Below are positions 44,320-55,987 of a DNA stretch of 64,000 nt, piece after piece (the stretch's first letter is position 1; each line of letters starts with the position of its first letter). Below the pieces are notes generated by a model. That model saw only the letters and a program-made list of their open reading frames with translations. It searched no databases and had not been told where the DNA came from. The translations under genes were made by a program, and so were the position numbers. This DNA comes from Viola odorata (taxonomy: Eukaryota > Streptophyta > Magnoliopsida > Malpighiales > Violaceae): NCBI GenBank assembly GCA_963691705.1, contig OY829538.1, positions 55,021,151 through 55,085,150 of the forward strand. The letters are read 5' to 3'.

Positions 44320-45171
44320 CTATGCATTTGAAATACCAAACAAATTTCCAAAGAGAAAACACAAATTTTCGTAAGAATTAAACCAATTAATTCTTGACAA
44401 ATTCGGTCCAAACACTTGTGTTCTCCTAACACACAACATATCCATGGTATTTGGGTGCACATCATCCACAAATAATTCATGTAGGCTGCAATTGGCAAGA
44501 CAAAATTCATCCATTTCAAAATCATGCACATCCCTTTCATATTTAAGCACATTGGTCGTCAAGACAACATTAAGGATGGGCACGGTATCACAAATTATTA
44601 AACAACGCAGACGGTGGTTCATTTTCTCAAAGCGGCTTATAAGGATTAGCCAAGAAAATTGAGCCCCACGCCCATACACAAAACGCATTAGAATACCAAG
44701 CAATCGGCACAAAAAGAAATACAATTCCTTGCAGCAATTAGGCCAAGAAAATTTCAACAGGTTGGAGCAAAAGAATTGTTTCCATGCTTCATGCAGATTA
44801 GACATGGATTCCAAATGAAAACAACATGTAAATAAATCATACATACTATCCGAGAAATTACAAAAATTAGCACGTTTGAGCAAGAAAGGGTTATACTTGA
44901 TGAAATGCAAATTAGGAGTCTTAACACGTACCACAAAATTTTCATTCAAGTAATTTTCATGCTCAAACCAAGAAGATTCATGCTTGACGAGGGGTACGAC
45001 AAGATTTTTGGTGCATGTAATAAAATTCGTACCCAAGTGGTCTTCAAATACACGAACAAAGGAATCATGCTCAATGAAATGCAAGAATGGTCCTTTATCA
45101 CATGCTAAATGTTTGTCATAAAAAAATTCAGCATGTGAATAAAGATGAGTGAATTGAACAACCTCAAACAA
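44320..45171 (-). CDS. Element D ORF, 283 aa, function unknown
   Basis: An open frame rich in Phe, Cys, His and Asn (MFEVVQFTHLYSHAEFFYDK ... NCSLHELFVDDVHPNTMDML). It ends about 300 bases before the LTR. I see no catalytic motif or clear membrane topology, although hydrophobic stretches (CCKELYFFLCRLLGILMRFV) occur. It sits where pol would be expected. It may be a filler ORF particular to this non-autonomous family. I do not recognise it, and it may not be translated. Confidence 0.45.
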   Translation of the reverse strand: MFEVVQFTHLYSHAEFFYDKHLACDKGPFLHFIEHDSFVRVFEDHLGTNFITCTKNLVVPLVKHESSWFEHENYLNENFVVRVKTPNLHFIKYNPFLLKRANFCNFSDSMYDLFTCCFHLESMSNLHEAWKQFFCSNLLKFSWPNCCKELYFFLCRLLGILMRFVYGRGAQFSWLILISRFEKMNHRLRCLIICDTVPILNVVLTTNVLKYERDVHDFEMDEFCLANCSLHELFVDDVHPNTMDMLCVRRTQVFGPNLSRINWFNSYENLCFLFGNLFGISNA

Positions 45172-45317
45172 TTAAGCATTCAAAAAGGGAGTGAAAACAT
45201 ACCCGTTGGGCAAAGCAGAAAGATGGGGACGGATTACCTCAAGGCTTTGCCATTTTGAGCACCATTGTTGAGCAATTGCACTTCCAATGCTTCCTAGGAT
45301 TGAGGGTTTAGAACCAC

Positions 45318-45517
45318 NNNNNNNNNNNNNNNNNNNNNNNNNNNNNNNNNNNNNNNNNNNNNNNNNNNNNNNNNNNNNNNNNNNNNNNNNNNNNNNNNNN
45401 NNNNNNNNNNNNNNNNNNNNNNNNNNNNNNNNNNNNNNNNNNNNNNNNNNNNNNNNNNNNNNNNNNNNNNNNNNNNNNNNNNNNNNNNNNNNNNNNNNNN
45501 NNNNNNNNNNNNNNNNN
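45318..45517. other. Assembly gap of 200 N
   Basis: Exactly 200 undetermined bases. The round number suggests an arbitrary gap size, so the true distance is unknown. Open frames spanning it are meaningless. Confidence 0.99.
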
Positions 45518-46424
45518 TTTCATGCTGTGTATTTTCCTCATCACTTACTTTCTTCTCTCCACACTCTCTCTTTTCTTTTATCTCTCGCTCCCTTCTTTTT
45601 CTCTCTTTTTCACCCTTACGTTTTTCACTCTTCCTTGCAGCAATAGCTTGAAGCTCAACCATATTCCTTTCAATCACGTCCAAAAGGTCAATCATCGAAC
45701 GTGGTTCAAAGGATTGAGATGGAGTGGTTTATTGTGGTTGTTGAGTGAATTGGGTAGGTTGGACTACTTCCAATGTATACTCGAAGGTAGAATCGAAAGA
45801 AGAGTCTTGCACACTTGGACGAACTTGGTGAGGTCGAACCCTTGGAGGAGAATGAGGAGGCGTTCGGCCTTGGTGAGGTAGAACCCGTGGAGGAAGAACA
45901 TAAGAAGGTGCTCGGCTTTGCATTCCATCATGTCTAGTGCGGACTTGTACACTTGAGGAGAGGAAGTGTCTTGTTTCGGCCATGGCCAAGGCTTTGGTGT
46001 GCAATGGAACCGAGGCCATAGCTTGAGACATGAAGGCTTGGAAAATCTTCGTCGTCGTCATCCTCACTACAACTTGAAGTTGAGCCACGGATTAAGAGAC
46101 GAGGACTTGAAGTCTCTTCATGGTCTTCATCCTCACTACACATTGAACTTGAGCCACGACTAAAGACATGAGGACTTGGAGGATCTTCATTGTCTTCACT
46201 CTCGCTATAAGTTACTTCACTTTCATCTTGGTACTCATCCTCACTATCAATGTTATATTCACCACCGCTTTCACCACTTAGTTCAAAAATTTCATCATTA
46301 TTGGAGTGGCAACTAGCATCACCGTATGATTCATAACCACTATCGTCATTGCATTGAGAGGTATCATCATCATAGTACTCTCTTTGGTCACAAGATTCAC
46401 AATCACTATCTTACGACATTGTGC
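45518..46424 (-). pseudogene. Element D gag-like N-terminal region
   Basis: A TTTTTTCAG acceptor-like site at 46425 precedes an ATG at 46419-46417, followed two codons later by TAA (46413-46411). The frame then runs as an extremely acidic Ser/Asp/Glu/Tyr-rich stretch (DSDCESCDQREYYDDDTSQ; SEDEDHEETSS) to a TAG near 45931. Other frames continue with a Pro/His stretch and a basic KEKRKRREREIKEKRE helix running into the gap. Acidic starts like this are typical of gag in the related chromovirus family. It is broken. Confidence 0.5.
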
Positions 46425-46425
46425 C

Positions 46426-47565
46426 TGAAAAAATTGAACAAACTATATATATGTATAGATGTTAGTAAATAATCTCTCCCCCACGTGTTTAGGTGTTTAG
46501 GTCACTCGAAAAATACGTGCTCACAAACACTCAACTTCGAGTTCTTCGTGTACCTGCACACTTAAACAAGGGTTAGAAATTAAATCTCTCCCTCACGTGT
46601 TTAGTCTCTCGCAAAAGATAGCCTCACAAACACTCACCAATTTTATTTTATTTTCTTTCACACACACAAGCTTGCTCACCACCCAAATTGTTGCCGCAAA
46701 TAAGTTGTGACTTAGGCTAAGCGTTTCGTTCACACTACCTTCTGAAAATGCTCAAGAGATCAATACAAGAGGAGGAAAGATTAAACTCAACTAAGACTCA
46801 AGAGAAAACTGAAAAATTTTAGAATTCCAAGAAAATTCAAAATTTTAATTTTTGGGAAAAATTTTGAATTTCCGTTGGAAGGAAGGAGGGCTGGAAAATT
46901 ATGGGTTAAAGGAGTAAAAGACTCAAGGAAAGATTTAGAAATTTAATGAAAAATACTTGGAAGTGTAGGACTCAAAATAACTTAAGTTTAGGACTCAAAA
47001 GGTTTAAAACTCAAGTTTAGGATTTAAGGAGTTTAGGACTTGGTTTAAGACTCAAGAAAAAAAAATGAAAAGGACAGCTGGACAAGAAGGAGAAGAGGAC
47101 GTGCTAACCTTTTAGGGAAAGTGGGTTTATTTGGTTGGAATTGGATTATTTAGTTAGGATGGTTGGTACCTTTGGTCAAAATGTCAAGGATTTAGGGTGA
47201 GGTGGCTTGTGGCATTTAATGCAAAGGATGAGGATGTTTGACCCTTGATGGCCGGCCAAGTGAAGAAATTGAATTAATTATTTGGTAAACACATGGCTAA
47301 AATTTAGTGAAATAATTTTGGATCAAAAACTCTCTTTTTGTTCATCTTTTGCAAGAACACCAAGAACAATGAAGAACACCACAATCACACCCAAATAATT
47401 TTCTGAATTTTTCTGAATTTTAACTTTGCCAAAGTTATCACAACCAACAATCAAAAGCCCACTTGAAGTAGGTTTCGAAAAAGATGTATAAAACTCCAGA
47501 TTTTCAAGGAAGAAAGGTTCTAACTCTTTAATGAAAACTAGATAAAATTCACTAGGCGGCCAAAA
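46426..47565 (-). other. Leader of element D
   Basis: About 1.1 kb of noncoding, A-rich sequence between primer site and gag-like region. It includes several short repeats of TAGGACTCAA-like sequence (about 46965-47050). By analogy with the CRM-like element this may be a leader intron. Confidence 0.45.
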
Positions 47566-47582
47566 GCTCTGCTACCACTTGA
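47566..47582 (-). other. Primer binding site of element D
   Basis: On the - strand the LTR end (GGGTCACA) is followed by TCAAGTGGTAGCAGAGC, close to the initiator-tRNA-Met type site TGGTATCAGAGC. Confidence 0.75.
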
Positions 47583-48420
47583 TGTGACCCTACCTAGGGT
47601 TAGTAAACCGGATAACATATGGACCTTAAGGAGGATCTAGCCAAGCGAATTAACTAGCACACACATGACCACAAAGAGGAAAATAACAAGATAAGAATGT
47701 ATAGCGGAGGAAGAAACACAAAAGAGTGATGGAAAGATGGGAGTTACTGGGAATTAGAAGAAGGATGGAAGGGATGGAGATGAGCATACACGAAGTAGCG
47801 AGACTCACATGAACGATTGCTTGATCAAGATATACTCTGAGGGCCGAGTCGGGACTCGTTTCTATGGATGATCAACCAAAAAAAACATGTATTTCATTCA
47901 AGCAAACATCGTCACAACCATTACAAACATCGATTTCCCGGAGAGAGATCGGGAGGAGTAATCTCAAACTCAAACGATCACTCTCAAGGAATTAAAGTGT
48001 TGAGCCAAGGCTTAGGTGAGAAGAGAAGGAGTAATCTCACTTTACAAAAATCAACCAAATGTCTAAGCTCCCTCACAAATGAAAGAATTATCCTATTTAT
48101 AGTTTGCATACAAATTGGGCTTGAAAAGCCCTCAAACTAGCTCATTTTTTAATTTTTGGGCAGGGCTTGGCGGCATGCCGCTAAGCACTGCCAAGCTTGC
48201 ACCAAAACTGTCTCTTAGGGGCATGCCATTAAGGCCTTAGCGGCATGCCGCTAAGCACTGCCCCAAATGGCCAAAAATGGTCATTTTGCGTATGGCTTGG
48301 GCTTGGCTTCCCCGCATGATGCTCTATCACCACCCTAAATTGGTCCTTGGCCTCGGGAGACTCCTCGTTGGACTTGGATTCATCACACAAGATGATCTTC
48401 TTGTGATTGACCTTCGTTGT
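47583..48420 (-). repeat. 5' LTR of element D, truncated by element A
   Basis: 838 bases matching 42876-43714. The match stops abruptly at 48420, where the TGATAACAAT start of element A's LTR begins. About 303 bases of this LTR are displaced to the right, outside the window. Confidence 0.92.
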
Positions 48421-49002
48421 TGATAACAATAGACCTAACGCCCGGGTATTTTTATCTTTGCACCTCGCGTTAGGGACAGAACGTTGTTATACCTACCGGA
48501 CGGACAGCCTCGAGGCCTTCGCCCTTTATCAAGCGATCAGCACTGGGATGGTCGACATCAATGGGGGGGGGGGTCCCACGAGGTCACTTTGCCATGACCA
48601 GGCATTATCCCGTTCCAGGCTGAGCCTGCCTTTCCTGGAGGAAGAAAGGCATTACCTTGCCTAGGTGACGCCTTCCCTCATATACATACCTAACGCAACG
48701 ATAGCACACCATTGACGGGAATGCCAACCACCTGACAGGCCCGTTAGTGCCTTTCATGGCCGAGCTACCAAAAAAACACCCAACTCTTCGCCTATAAATA
48801 CCCCCATAATCAAGGAAAAAGGTAAGCCTGAGATAGCTAGCAAAAGCTCTGCTACTTTGACCACTCATACTAACTTAAGCATCAGAGTGTTTACGCCGAG
48901 ACCCCCTCCCGGCACCTTTCAGGTACACCGGACGACCGCGGGCGTGGAATCCAAGGTGTCATTCTCCCCTTCTACCCTTCGTCAACAGTCAGAATCTTAT
49001 CA
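48421..49002 (+). repeat. 5' LTR of element A
   Basis: 582 bp from TGATAACAAT to AATCTTATCA. It is similar in order and motifs to the inverted LTR at 59006-59571, for example GGGATGGTCGACA, CTTAAGCATC and GAGTGTTTACGCC. A TATA box (GCCTATAAATACCC) lies near 48791. Confidence 0.92.
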
Positions 49003-49024
49003 AATTGGTGATTTCATTGAGAGC
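49003..49024 (+). other. Primer binding site of element A
   Basis: AATTGGTGATTTCATTGAGA follows the LTR directly. TTGGTGxTTTCATTGAGAGC is a primer site I recall from other Tat/Retand elements. The matching tRNA was not checked. Confidence 0.6.
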
Positions 49025-49088
49025 TTTGGTTATATTAAATGAGCGTCCTTAATAACCAAGCTCTATTCTTTCCGAAGATAGAAGGATT

Positions 49089-52000
49089 ATGGCTTCTGAT
49101 TCAGATCCCGCGCTGTCCCAGTCTTCTAGCCTTCCATTCTCTACTCGTAGGCGACTTTTCCCTTTCGCCACTTCTGATGCTTCTACCACGGTACAAGGAA
49201 TTCCTCCAGGAATGTCGGATCTCTCCTCTGAACAAACAGCGGGAATATTTGTGTCCCAGGCATACACTCCTTTATCCCAGATGGCGGGACCCAGTCATTC
49301 TACTCCCCATTCAAAGGGACCCACAGCAGACAGTGCGAGTAATCCCTTTATGAATTCAATATCATCTCTTCAAGCTCAGCTGGACCAGCTGACAGAGTTA
49401 GCCGCCGGATTCATGCCTCACATTTCAGGACCGAGTGTGCCTTCTCAAGTAGTTTTTACCCCGTCTATCGTCACCGATCGGCCACTGTCGCCTCGACCCT
49501 CTAGGGGTATCCTGTTAACGTTACCTTCAGCACTAGCCCCTGTCGGCCCTATGCAACTTGCGTATAGGTACGCTGAGCCTTCCGCGCAGTATGCAAGGGA
49601 GATTCCCATTTCTGAAGGGGAGCGTTGGCATGACGAATATAGAGATAGTTGGAACGACAGGCGAAACGAGGCATTCAGGGACAAATCTCCCAGGCACAAT
49701 GAAAGGTCGAGTAGCAGGAGGCAACGAAACCGTACTCCTAGAAGTCACAGTCGATCTCCTAGGCGGCATCATGAGCACGACTTCCGAGCCCAGAGGCACT
49801 CCGACGAAGGTCTTCCTCCTCACCGACCTCGTGAAATCCCAGATGATAATGTCGGTCCCCCTTTCAGTTATCGCATAAGACATCACAGAGTCAACCGACA
49901 CGTGAAGCTTCCCACAGAATCCTATGATAGCACGAAAGACCCAATCTCACACCTTAACAAGGTGAAAGATTTTGTACAATTCCAAACCCATATTGACGCC
50001 ACATTATGTCATATTTTTGTCATGACTCTATCGGGTGTAGCGCATCTCTAGTTTGAAGGACCTCCGATGGGGTCTATCGATAGCTTCTCTCAGCTAGAAG
50101 CTAAGTTTCGGAGTCGGTTTAGCACAACTGTCCCCATCAGAAAGTCCGCTGCAACATTATTCAACATCCACCGAAAACCGCAAGAGCCCTTGAGAGACTT
50201 TTTGAGTCGCTTCGATCTTGAGATGTCGCTAACGCTAGGAGTCACCATTGATTTTGCTGTGGAAGCCCTAAAGCGCAACTGCTGTTATGAGAAGCTGCGA
50301 GATACATTGATGGTGGATCCACCGCTAACGTTAGACGCGCTGAGGCTGAAAGCACACAATTATGCAAGGATGGAAGAAGAGGAAAATAGAGAACAAATTC
50401 AGAAAATACCTCAGGATCCGCATCCAGCTCCTAACGCCCAAGCTAACGCAGCTCCAGATACGCGCCCAAGTGATGACTACAGCCAACGGAAAGATCACAT
50501 CCCCAGGACCTCGAATCGACAAAGGGGTAATTTCTCGAAAGGGAGATCTGGGAATTCCCCTACCAGAAGACAAGCAGATCCACCAAAGGGTCGGATATAT
50601 GACCCTGACATCCCTTCCCTCATACTTCTGAGAGCAGACATTTTATCAATTGTCCAGCAGCGCAACCTACCCATCCGTTATCTGGCTCCTATGAAACCAG
50701 GAGTGATTATGGGAGGAAGGGAAAACACATTCTGCAAGTTTCACAAAGCCAAGGGACATTCGACAGATGTATATAGAGAGTTAAAACTGGAAATAGAGCG
50801 CCTTGTGGATGAAGGCTATCTTGGCGAGTTTGCCACCAAGACAAGAGAGCAAGCCAGGAACAATCCGGGGAGCAGAACGACTGAAAGCAGGCAATCACCT
50901 TCTCACGCCATAGGAGCTAACGCCATCCCTATCGGAGGGGGTAAGGAAACATTGGCGGTTGGCGAGGACGATGTCCCTATAATCTACATCATAGCTGGAG
51001 GCACTCCGTATTTAGACGAACCCACGTCGTTGATACCCGTGGTGGGCGAGAAACGCAAGAGAGAAGGCGTGTTATTAAAAAATAAAGCGATAAGCGCATT
51101 GGACCGAATGGTGCTATCGTTCTCAGAAGAAGATAAGAAAGGCGTCGTTTACCCGCACAACGATGCGTTGGTAGTCACACCCATTATCGGAAGCCACGGA
51201 GTCAGGAAAACCCTTGTTGATAATGGGAGTGTAGTAACCCTATTTTTGCTAGAGGCATATAACCTAATGAAGCGTCCTGATGATGAGCTAGCGCCTTGTA
51301 AAAAGCCTATAATTGGGGTAGATGGGGTCCCAATCCTAGTAGCCGGAGTTACATCGCTACCAGTGTACTTTAGAGAGGATGCGTCCAAACGGTCGGAGGA
51401 ATTATTATTCTTGATTGTAGACCTGACTTTGCCCTACAACGCCATACTTGGGCGACCATTCCTCAACTGCTTTGGGGCCGCAAGATCACAAAAATATCTA
51501 AGGATGAAATATCCTTCATGGGACGGGGTAGTCTCTATCAAAGGAGACCAGAAGTTAGCTGCCGAATGTTACCTGCTCATGACTCAGAAGAATTGCGACC
51601 GTTACGTGTGCGTAGCAGATGACCCCTTTGAAGATAAAGAGGAAAAGCGCACTCAGCCAGTAGACAAAATGGTATCAGTTCCTATCGGGGGGGACGAAGG
51701 AGCGAACCTCCTGGTTAGTGAAAAGCTAAGCCCGGAAGAGAATGCGCAGTTAGCTCGACTACTAAGAAAATACAAAGAAGAATTTGCATGGAAACCTACG
51801 GATATGCCTGGAGTCTTGCGAGAAGTTGTGGAACACCGGCTAAACGTCAACCCTAACGCTAAGCCTGTTCAGCAAAAGCGGCGCGCTTTCTCCTCAGAAA
51901 AGATAGTAGCCATCGAGAAAGAAATATCGAAGCTCATGGACGCTGGGTTCATTCGAGAAGTCCAGTATCCCACATGTCTGGCTAACCCTGTCCTGGTCCC

Positions 52001-52500
52001 AAAACCCAACGGAGATTGGCGCATGTGTATCGATTTCACTAACTTGAATGATGCATGCCCCAAAGATTGCTACCCTCTTCCTCGAATCGATCAGTTGGTC
52101 TATTAGACTGCTGGGTACGCCTACCTAACCTTGTTAGATGCCAACTCCGGATATCACCAAATTCCCATGGCCATGGAAGATGAAGAAAAGACCGCCTTCA
52201 TCACCCCAAAGGCCACTTATTGCTACACGGCAATGCCGTTTGGATTGAAAAATACTGGGGCAACATTCCAGCGCATGGCAAACAAAGTTTTTGAGGAACA
52301 AATTGGGAAAAATATGGAAGCTTACATGGACGACATATCTCCTCGAACCGTCAAAGAAGTACAGAAGCTCACAGGACGTATCATTGCATTAGGACGGTTC
52401 ATTTCCAAGCAAGGCGAGAGATGTTTGCCTTTTTTCAAGGTCATTCGTAACAAAGCCCTTTCGGATGGACAGAAGAGTGTGAAAAAGCGTTCGCTGGCCT
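49089..52500 (+). pseudogene. Element A gag, protease and reverse transcriptase, broken
   Basis: From ATG 49089 one frame holds a Ser/Pro-rich gag N-terminus, an Arg/Ser/His-rich stretch (RSSSRRQRNRTPRSHSRSP), the gag core (HLNKVKDFVQFQTHID; TAG at 50049-50051 where others read W), and a zinc-finger remnant (CKFHKAKGHSTDVY) whose last Cys is lost. It then holds protease (LVDNGSVVTLFL, D at 51219; ILGRPFLN) and reverse transcriptase (PNGDWRMCIDFTNLN; TAG at 52104-52106; YMDD at 52323-52334). Directly after YMDD about 70 codons are missing and the frame resumes at SPRTVKEVQKLTGR. A frameshift follows near 52450. It is clearly non-functional. Confidence 0.9.
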
Positions 52501-53526
52501 AAAAGCCTATCTCTCATCCAACCTAGTGCTAACGAGACCCGAACCGGGTGACGCCCTATACCTGTATCTGGGTGTTGCCGATGAGGTGGTCAGTGCTGTC
52601 CTTGTACGAAGCGATAAGCATATTCACGCCCAGTATTCTTTGTTAGCCACGTATTGAAAGACGCCGAGATACGGTACGCTCGCATTGAGAAAGTGGCGTT
52701 CGCCCTAGTACAGGCAACGCAGAAGATGGATCGGTACTTCCAGGCTCACCTTATTGTAGTACTCACTAATCAGCCATTAAGAAAAAAAATCAGGAAACCC
52801 GAGTCTTCAGGAAGAATGTTGATTTGGGCGATCGAACTCGAACAATACGGGTTGCAATATAAGGCTAGACCGTCCATTAAAACCCAAGCGTTAGCAGACT
52901 TCATAGCAGAATGTACATTTACACAAGAAACACCGATGGACCCACCGGAAGGGGAGGTGGAAGACTCAGACCTCTCATCTCCAGAAACATATGCTGACCC
53001 GTGGATCATCCATATAGATGGAGCCAAAAACTAAGAGTTAGCGGGCGCAGGAATTTTCATGACTGGACCAAATGACATGCAGATGCGGTACGCCATCAGA
53101 ATTCTGCAGCCACTGTCCAATAATGCGGCTGAGTACGAAGCGTTGCTAGCAGGACTCAGGATTGGTAACAGTTTTTTCGTCGAAGCCGCACACGCCACGG
53201 GGACGGCGCGCGATCTATGACTGCAGATACGCGGAGATTCTAAAATGATAATAGATCAAGTCTTGGGAAATTCCCAAGCCAGAGAACCTATCATGATCCA
53301 ATATCTCGCAAAAGTGAAGCGTGAGCTAACGGAGCTGCGGAAAAAAGGCACTCAGGTCAGCTTTGAGCATATTCCCCGAGAAGATAACGCTGAGGCTGAC
53401 AATCTTGCTAAAATGGCAGCCAACCCGGAAGCCTCCATACCTAAAGTATACTATGGGGAAATACCTGCGCCTTCTTTTATGGAAGAACAACTATCGCTTT
53501 GCATGGATGAAGTGGAGAATGACTAG
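52501..53526 (+). pseudogene. Element A RNase H and second RNase H, broken
   Basis: Frames between 52500 and 53526 encode the RT-connected RNase H (RYARIEKVAFALVQATQKMD, IELEQYGLQYKARPSIKTQ, LADFIAECT). A Tat-type additional RNase H follows (WIIHIDGAKN, a stop at 53032-53034, then AAEYEALLAGLRI, a scrambled 55 bases near 53170-53225, RGDSKMIIDQV, EDNAEADNLAKMA). Stops and at least two frame changes separate them. Confidence 0.82.
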
Positions 53527-53568
53527 AGAATTCCTATAATAAAATACCTGAAACACGATGAGTTACTA

Positions 53569-54740
53569 GTGGATAACATTGGAACGAAAAAAGTTTTGAA
53601 ACAAGCGGCACGGTGCACATATTACAATGGGGAGCTGATTCGGAGATGCTTCTCCCACCCAGCCGTAAAGTGCATAACGGAGCAGGAAAGCCTCCAAACC
53701 TTACGAGAAATCCATAAAGGAATATGCGGTATGCATGTAGCGGGGGATACCTTGGCAACGCAAGTCTTTCGGTTGGGGTTCTATTGGCCCACCATTCGAA
53801 GAGATTGTCACAACTTTGTGAGGACCTGTCAGAAGTGTCAGGAATACGCCAAGATTCCTCGAAAGCCTGCTGCGCAAATTTCAGAAATAGTCGCTCCATG
53901 CCCGTTTTCCAAATGGGGAATCGACATTTTGGGTCCGTTTCCAAAGGCTAGATCTCAACTGAAATTTGTGGTTGTAGCGGTAGATTATTTCACGAAATGG
54001 GCAGAAGTGGAAGCGTTAGCTAACATCACTACTGAAAAAATCTGGCGTTTCTTTAAGTATCAAGTCATTATGCGATTTGGGATACCTCGCATATTGGTCA
54101 GCGATAATGGAACACAATTCACGAGCCAATTTTTCAGAGATCAGTGCGCAGAATTTCAGATCAAACAAAGATTCTCTTCTGTAGCGCACCCCCAAACTAA
54201 CGGTCAGGCAGAAGTGACCAGATGAAACCTCGAAGGTTCTAAAAAGAAATGGCTAGATGAATTGCCATATGTCTTGTGGGCCTACCGCATGACCATCAAA
54301 GCTAGCACGGGAGAAACTCCTTTCGCATTAGCCTTCGGCACAGAGGTTGTCACGCTAGTAGAAATTGACACTCTAAGCCTCCAAGTAGCTTATTTTAAAG
54401 AAGAAACGAACGAGGAAAGGTTACACGCTTACCTTGACGCACTACTAGAGGTCCATGGGGAGACTCTCTTGAAAACCCTACATTACAAAAGAAAAATGAC
54501 ACAATACCATAACAAGCAAGTCAGAGAACGACTGCTCAAAATGGGAGATTTAGTGCTCAGGGACAAACGAGCGGCAGGACAACGCATGGGGAAGCTCATC
54601 CCAAACTAGGACGGACCATATCGCATCACTCGTGTTATCGAGAAGGGAGCGTACCATTTGGAAACACTCGACGGTACTCCCTTACAAAACTCTTAGAATA
54701 TAGCTCATTTGAAGCTATATCATGCTAGAAATTGATCTCT
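53569..54740 (+). pseudogene. Element A integrase, broken
   Basis: The zinc-binding region (HKGICGMHVAGD ... CQKCQEYA) and catalytic core (WGIDILGPFPKA, LVSDNGTQFTSQ, NGQAEV) are in one frame to a TGA at 54223-54225. The C-terminal part (LWAYRMTIKASTGETPF ... KMGDLVLRDKRA) runs to a TAG at 54607-54609, and GPYRITRVIEKGAYHLETL follows. No chromodomain, as expected for Tat. Confidence 0.87.
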
Positions 54741-54829
54741 TTCAGTTGATAATGTTAACGTTGCTCTAACGAATGAATCAAAGCATTCCTTGTGTATTTC
54801 GTGACTAGTAACATGCAGATAACGAAGAA

Positions 54830-55340
54830 TGCCAGGAGTGAAAATCCTATCCTTGTGATGGCTGGTCCTGATCAGACAGCTCACTAAGACGAGGCACGCT
54901 CTGGCATAAACTTAGCGTTGGGAGTGAAAATCCTATCCTTGTGGTAACCGTGCTAACAAAGATGACCCATTAAGACGAGGCACGCTCCAACGCCCCCGGG
55001 AGTGAAAATCCTATCCTTGTGGTAACCGTACTAACAAAGATGACCCATTAAGATGAGGCACGTCCCAGCATCCTTGGGAGTGAAAATCCTATCCTTGTGG
55101 TGACCGTGCTCACAAAGACGGACCATTAAGACCAGGCACGCCCCAAAGAGATAGCAACTCCATCCTGGAAGTGAAAATCCTATCCTTGTGGCAACCGTGC
55201 TCATATAGACGGACCACTAAGACGAGGCACGCTCAAGAGATGCGAGGTTTCAACGCTTGGGAGTGAAAATCCTATCCTTGTGATGACCGGTCCTGATGAG
55301 ATGGCTCACTAAGACGAGGCACGCCCCAAGCCGATCGTTG
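54830..55340 (+). repeat. Tandem repeats in element A 3' UTR, six units of 78-92 bp
   Basis: GTGAAAATCCTATCCTTGTG occurs at 54838, 54924, 55002, 55080, 55171 and 55263. Each is followed by an ACCGTGCT/ACAAAGA-type part, then CACTAAGACGAGGCACGC and a variable stretch. The position, between integrase and the antisense gene, is that of the hypervariable region of Tat elements. Confidence 0.92.
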
Positions 55341-55987
55341 ACATTTGAAATAAAGAGAGATATCCCAGCTAGTAACCGAGCGGTTGATACCCGGTGAAGT
55401 TGAGCTGGAGAGATGTCTCTATTGCAACAACAACATCACAACAAAGCCATACCTAGCAAGGCTAAGTGATCCCCCTAGCAACAAAGGGCGGCATCAATCT
55501 GTATACAACACGAGCAGAGATGATACTGATTCATCCTCTAAGACATCACTAAAGAGATGATAGGGCAGTGTTGGCCATGAGACATGTGGAAATAACTTCA
55601 CGATTCTCAAACAGAGAAACGCCCGAAGAAAGATACCAAGGAGAAGACCATCTCAAAAGCTAAGTTATCATAGCCACCAGAGAAATACTATGTCTCTAGA
55701 GACAGAAATGCCTTAACAATTCACAAGCAAGGCATCGCAATAAAAGCATGCGCTAACGCTGCGGTTAGTCAACCGTATAAGGTATGATGATTACATCATT
55801 GCGATTTCAATAATAACGTTTGCTAACTATATTGTGACAGCAACATCGCAAAACAAAACTGGCAAAGAAATTCCAAACAAAAGCAACACTCTAAGGGAAA
55901 GCTGATACTGTCAATATTACAAAACGTCCCGCAAGGGTGGACAGAGGCATGTCAATATCAAAAAACCAAAAAAGTAAAGCGCAGTGC
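55341..55987. other. Element A noncoding region
   Basis: No convincing ORF or RNA on either strand. As it lies downstream of the antisense gene on the - strand, it probably holds that gene's 3' end. Confidence 0.5.

Larger units (their letters stand above)
42876..48420 (-). mobile_element. Non-autonomous gypsy-derived LTR element D, interrupted on the right by element A
   Basis: A complete 1142-bp LTR at the left and a truncated LTR at the right, in the same orientation, bracket about 3.6 kb. The primer site and purine tract show it lies on the - strand. Its LTR start (TGATGTGATC), primer site and SRTNPFEEGE remnant show kinship with the CRM-like element at 2310. No RT, RNase H or integrase core is present, so it is LARD-like, although a 200-N gap hides part. 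I count 36 differences over the 838 shared LTR bases, about 4.3%, making it older than the nested pair on the left. The remaining 5' end of the right LTR should lie beyond 64000. Confidence 0.8.

Noticed and set aside
45287..45695. Open frames spanning the N run
   Set aside because: Most of their length is undetermined sequence.
54830..55340. Regular repeats with variable spacers, superficially CRISPR-like
   Set aside because: Plant nuclear element; units vary in length and internal sequence, spacers are homologous to each other, and no cas genes occur. It is a retrotransposon 3' UTR repeat.
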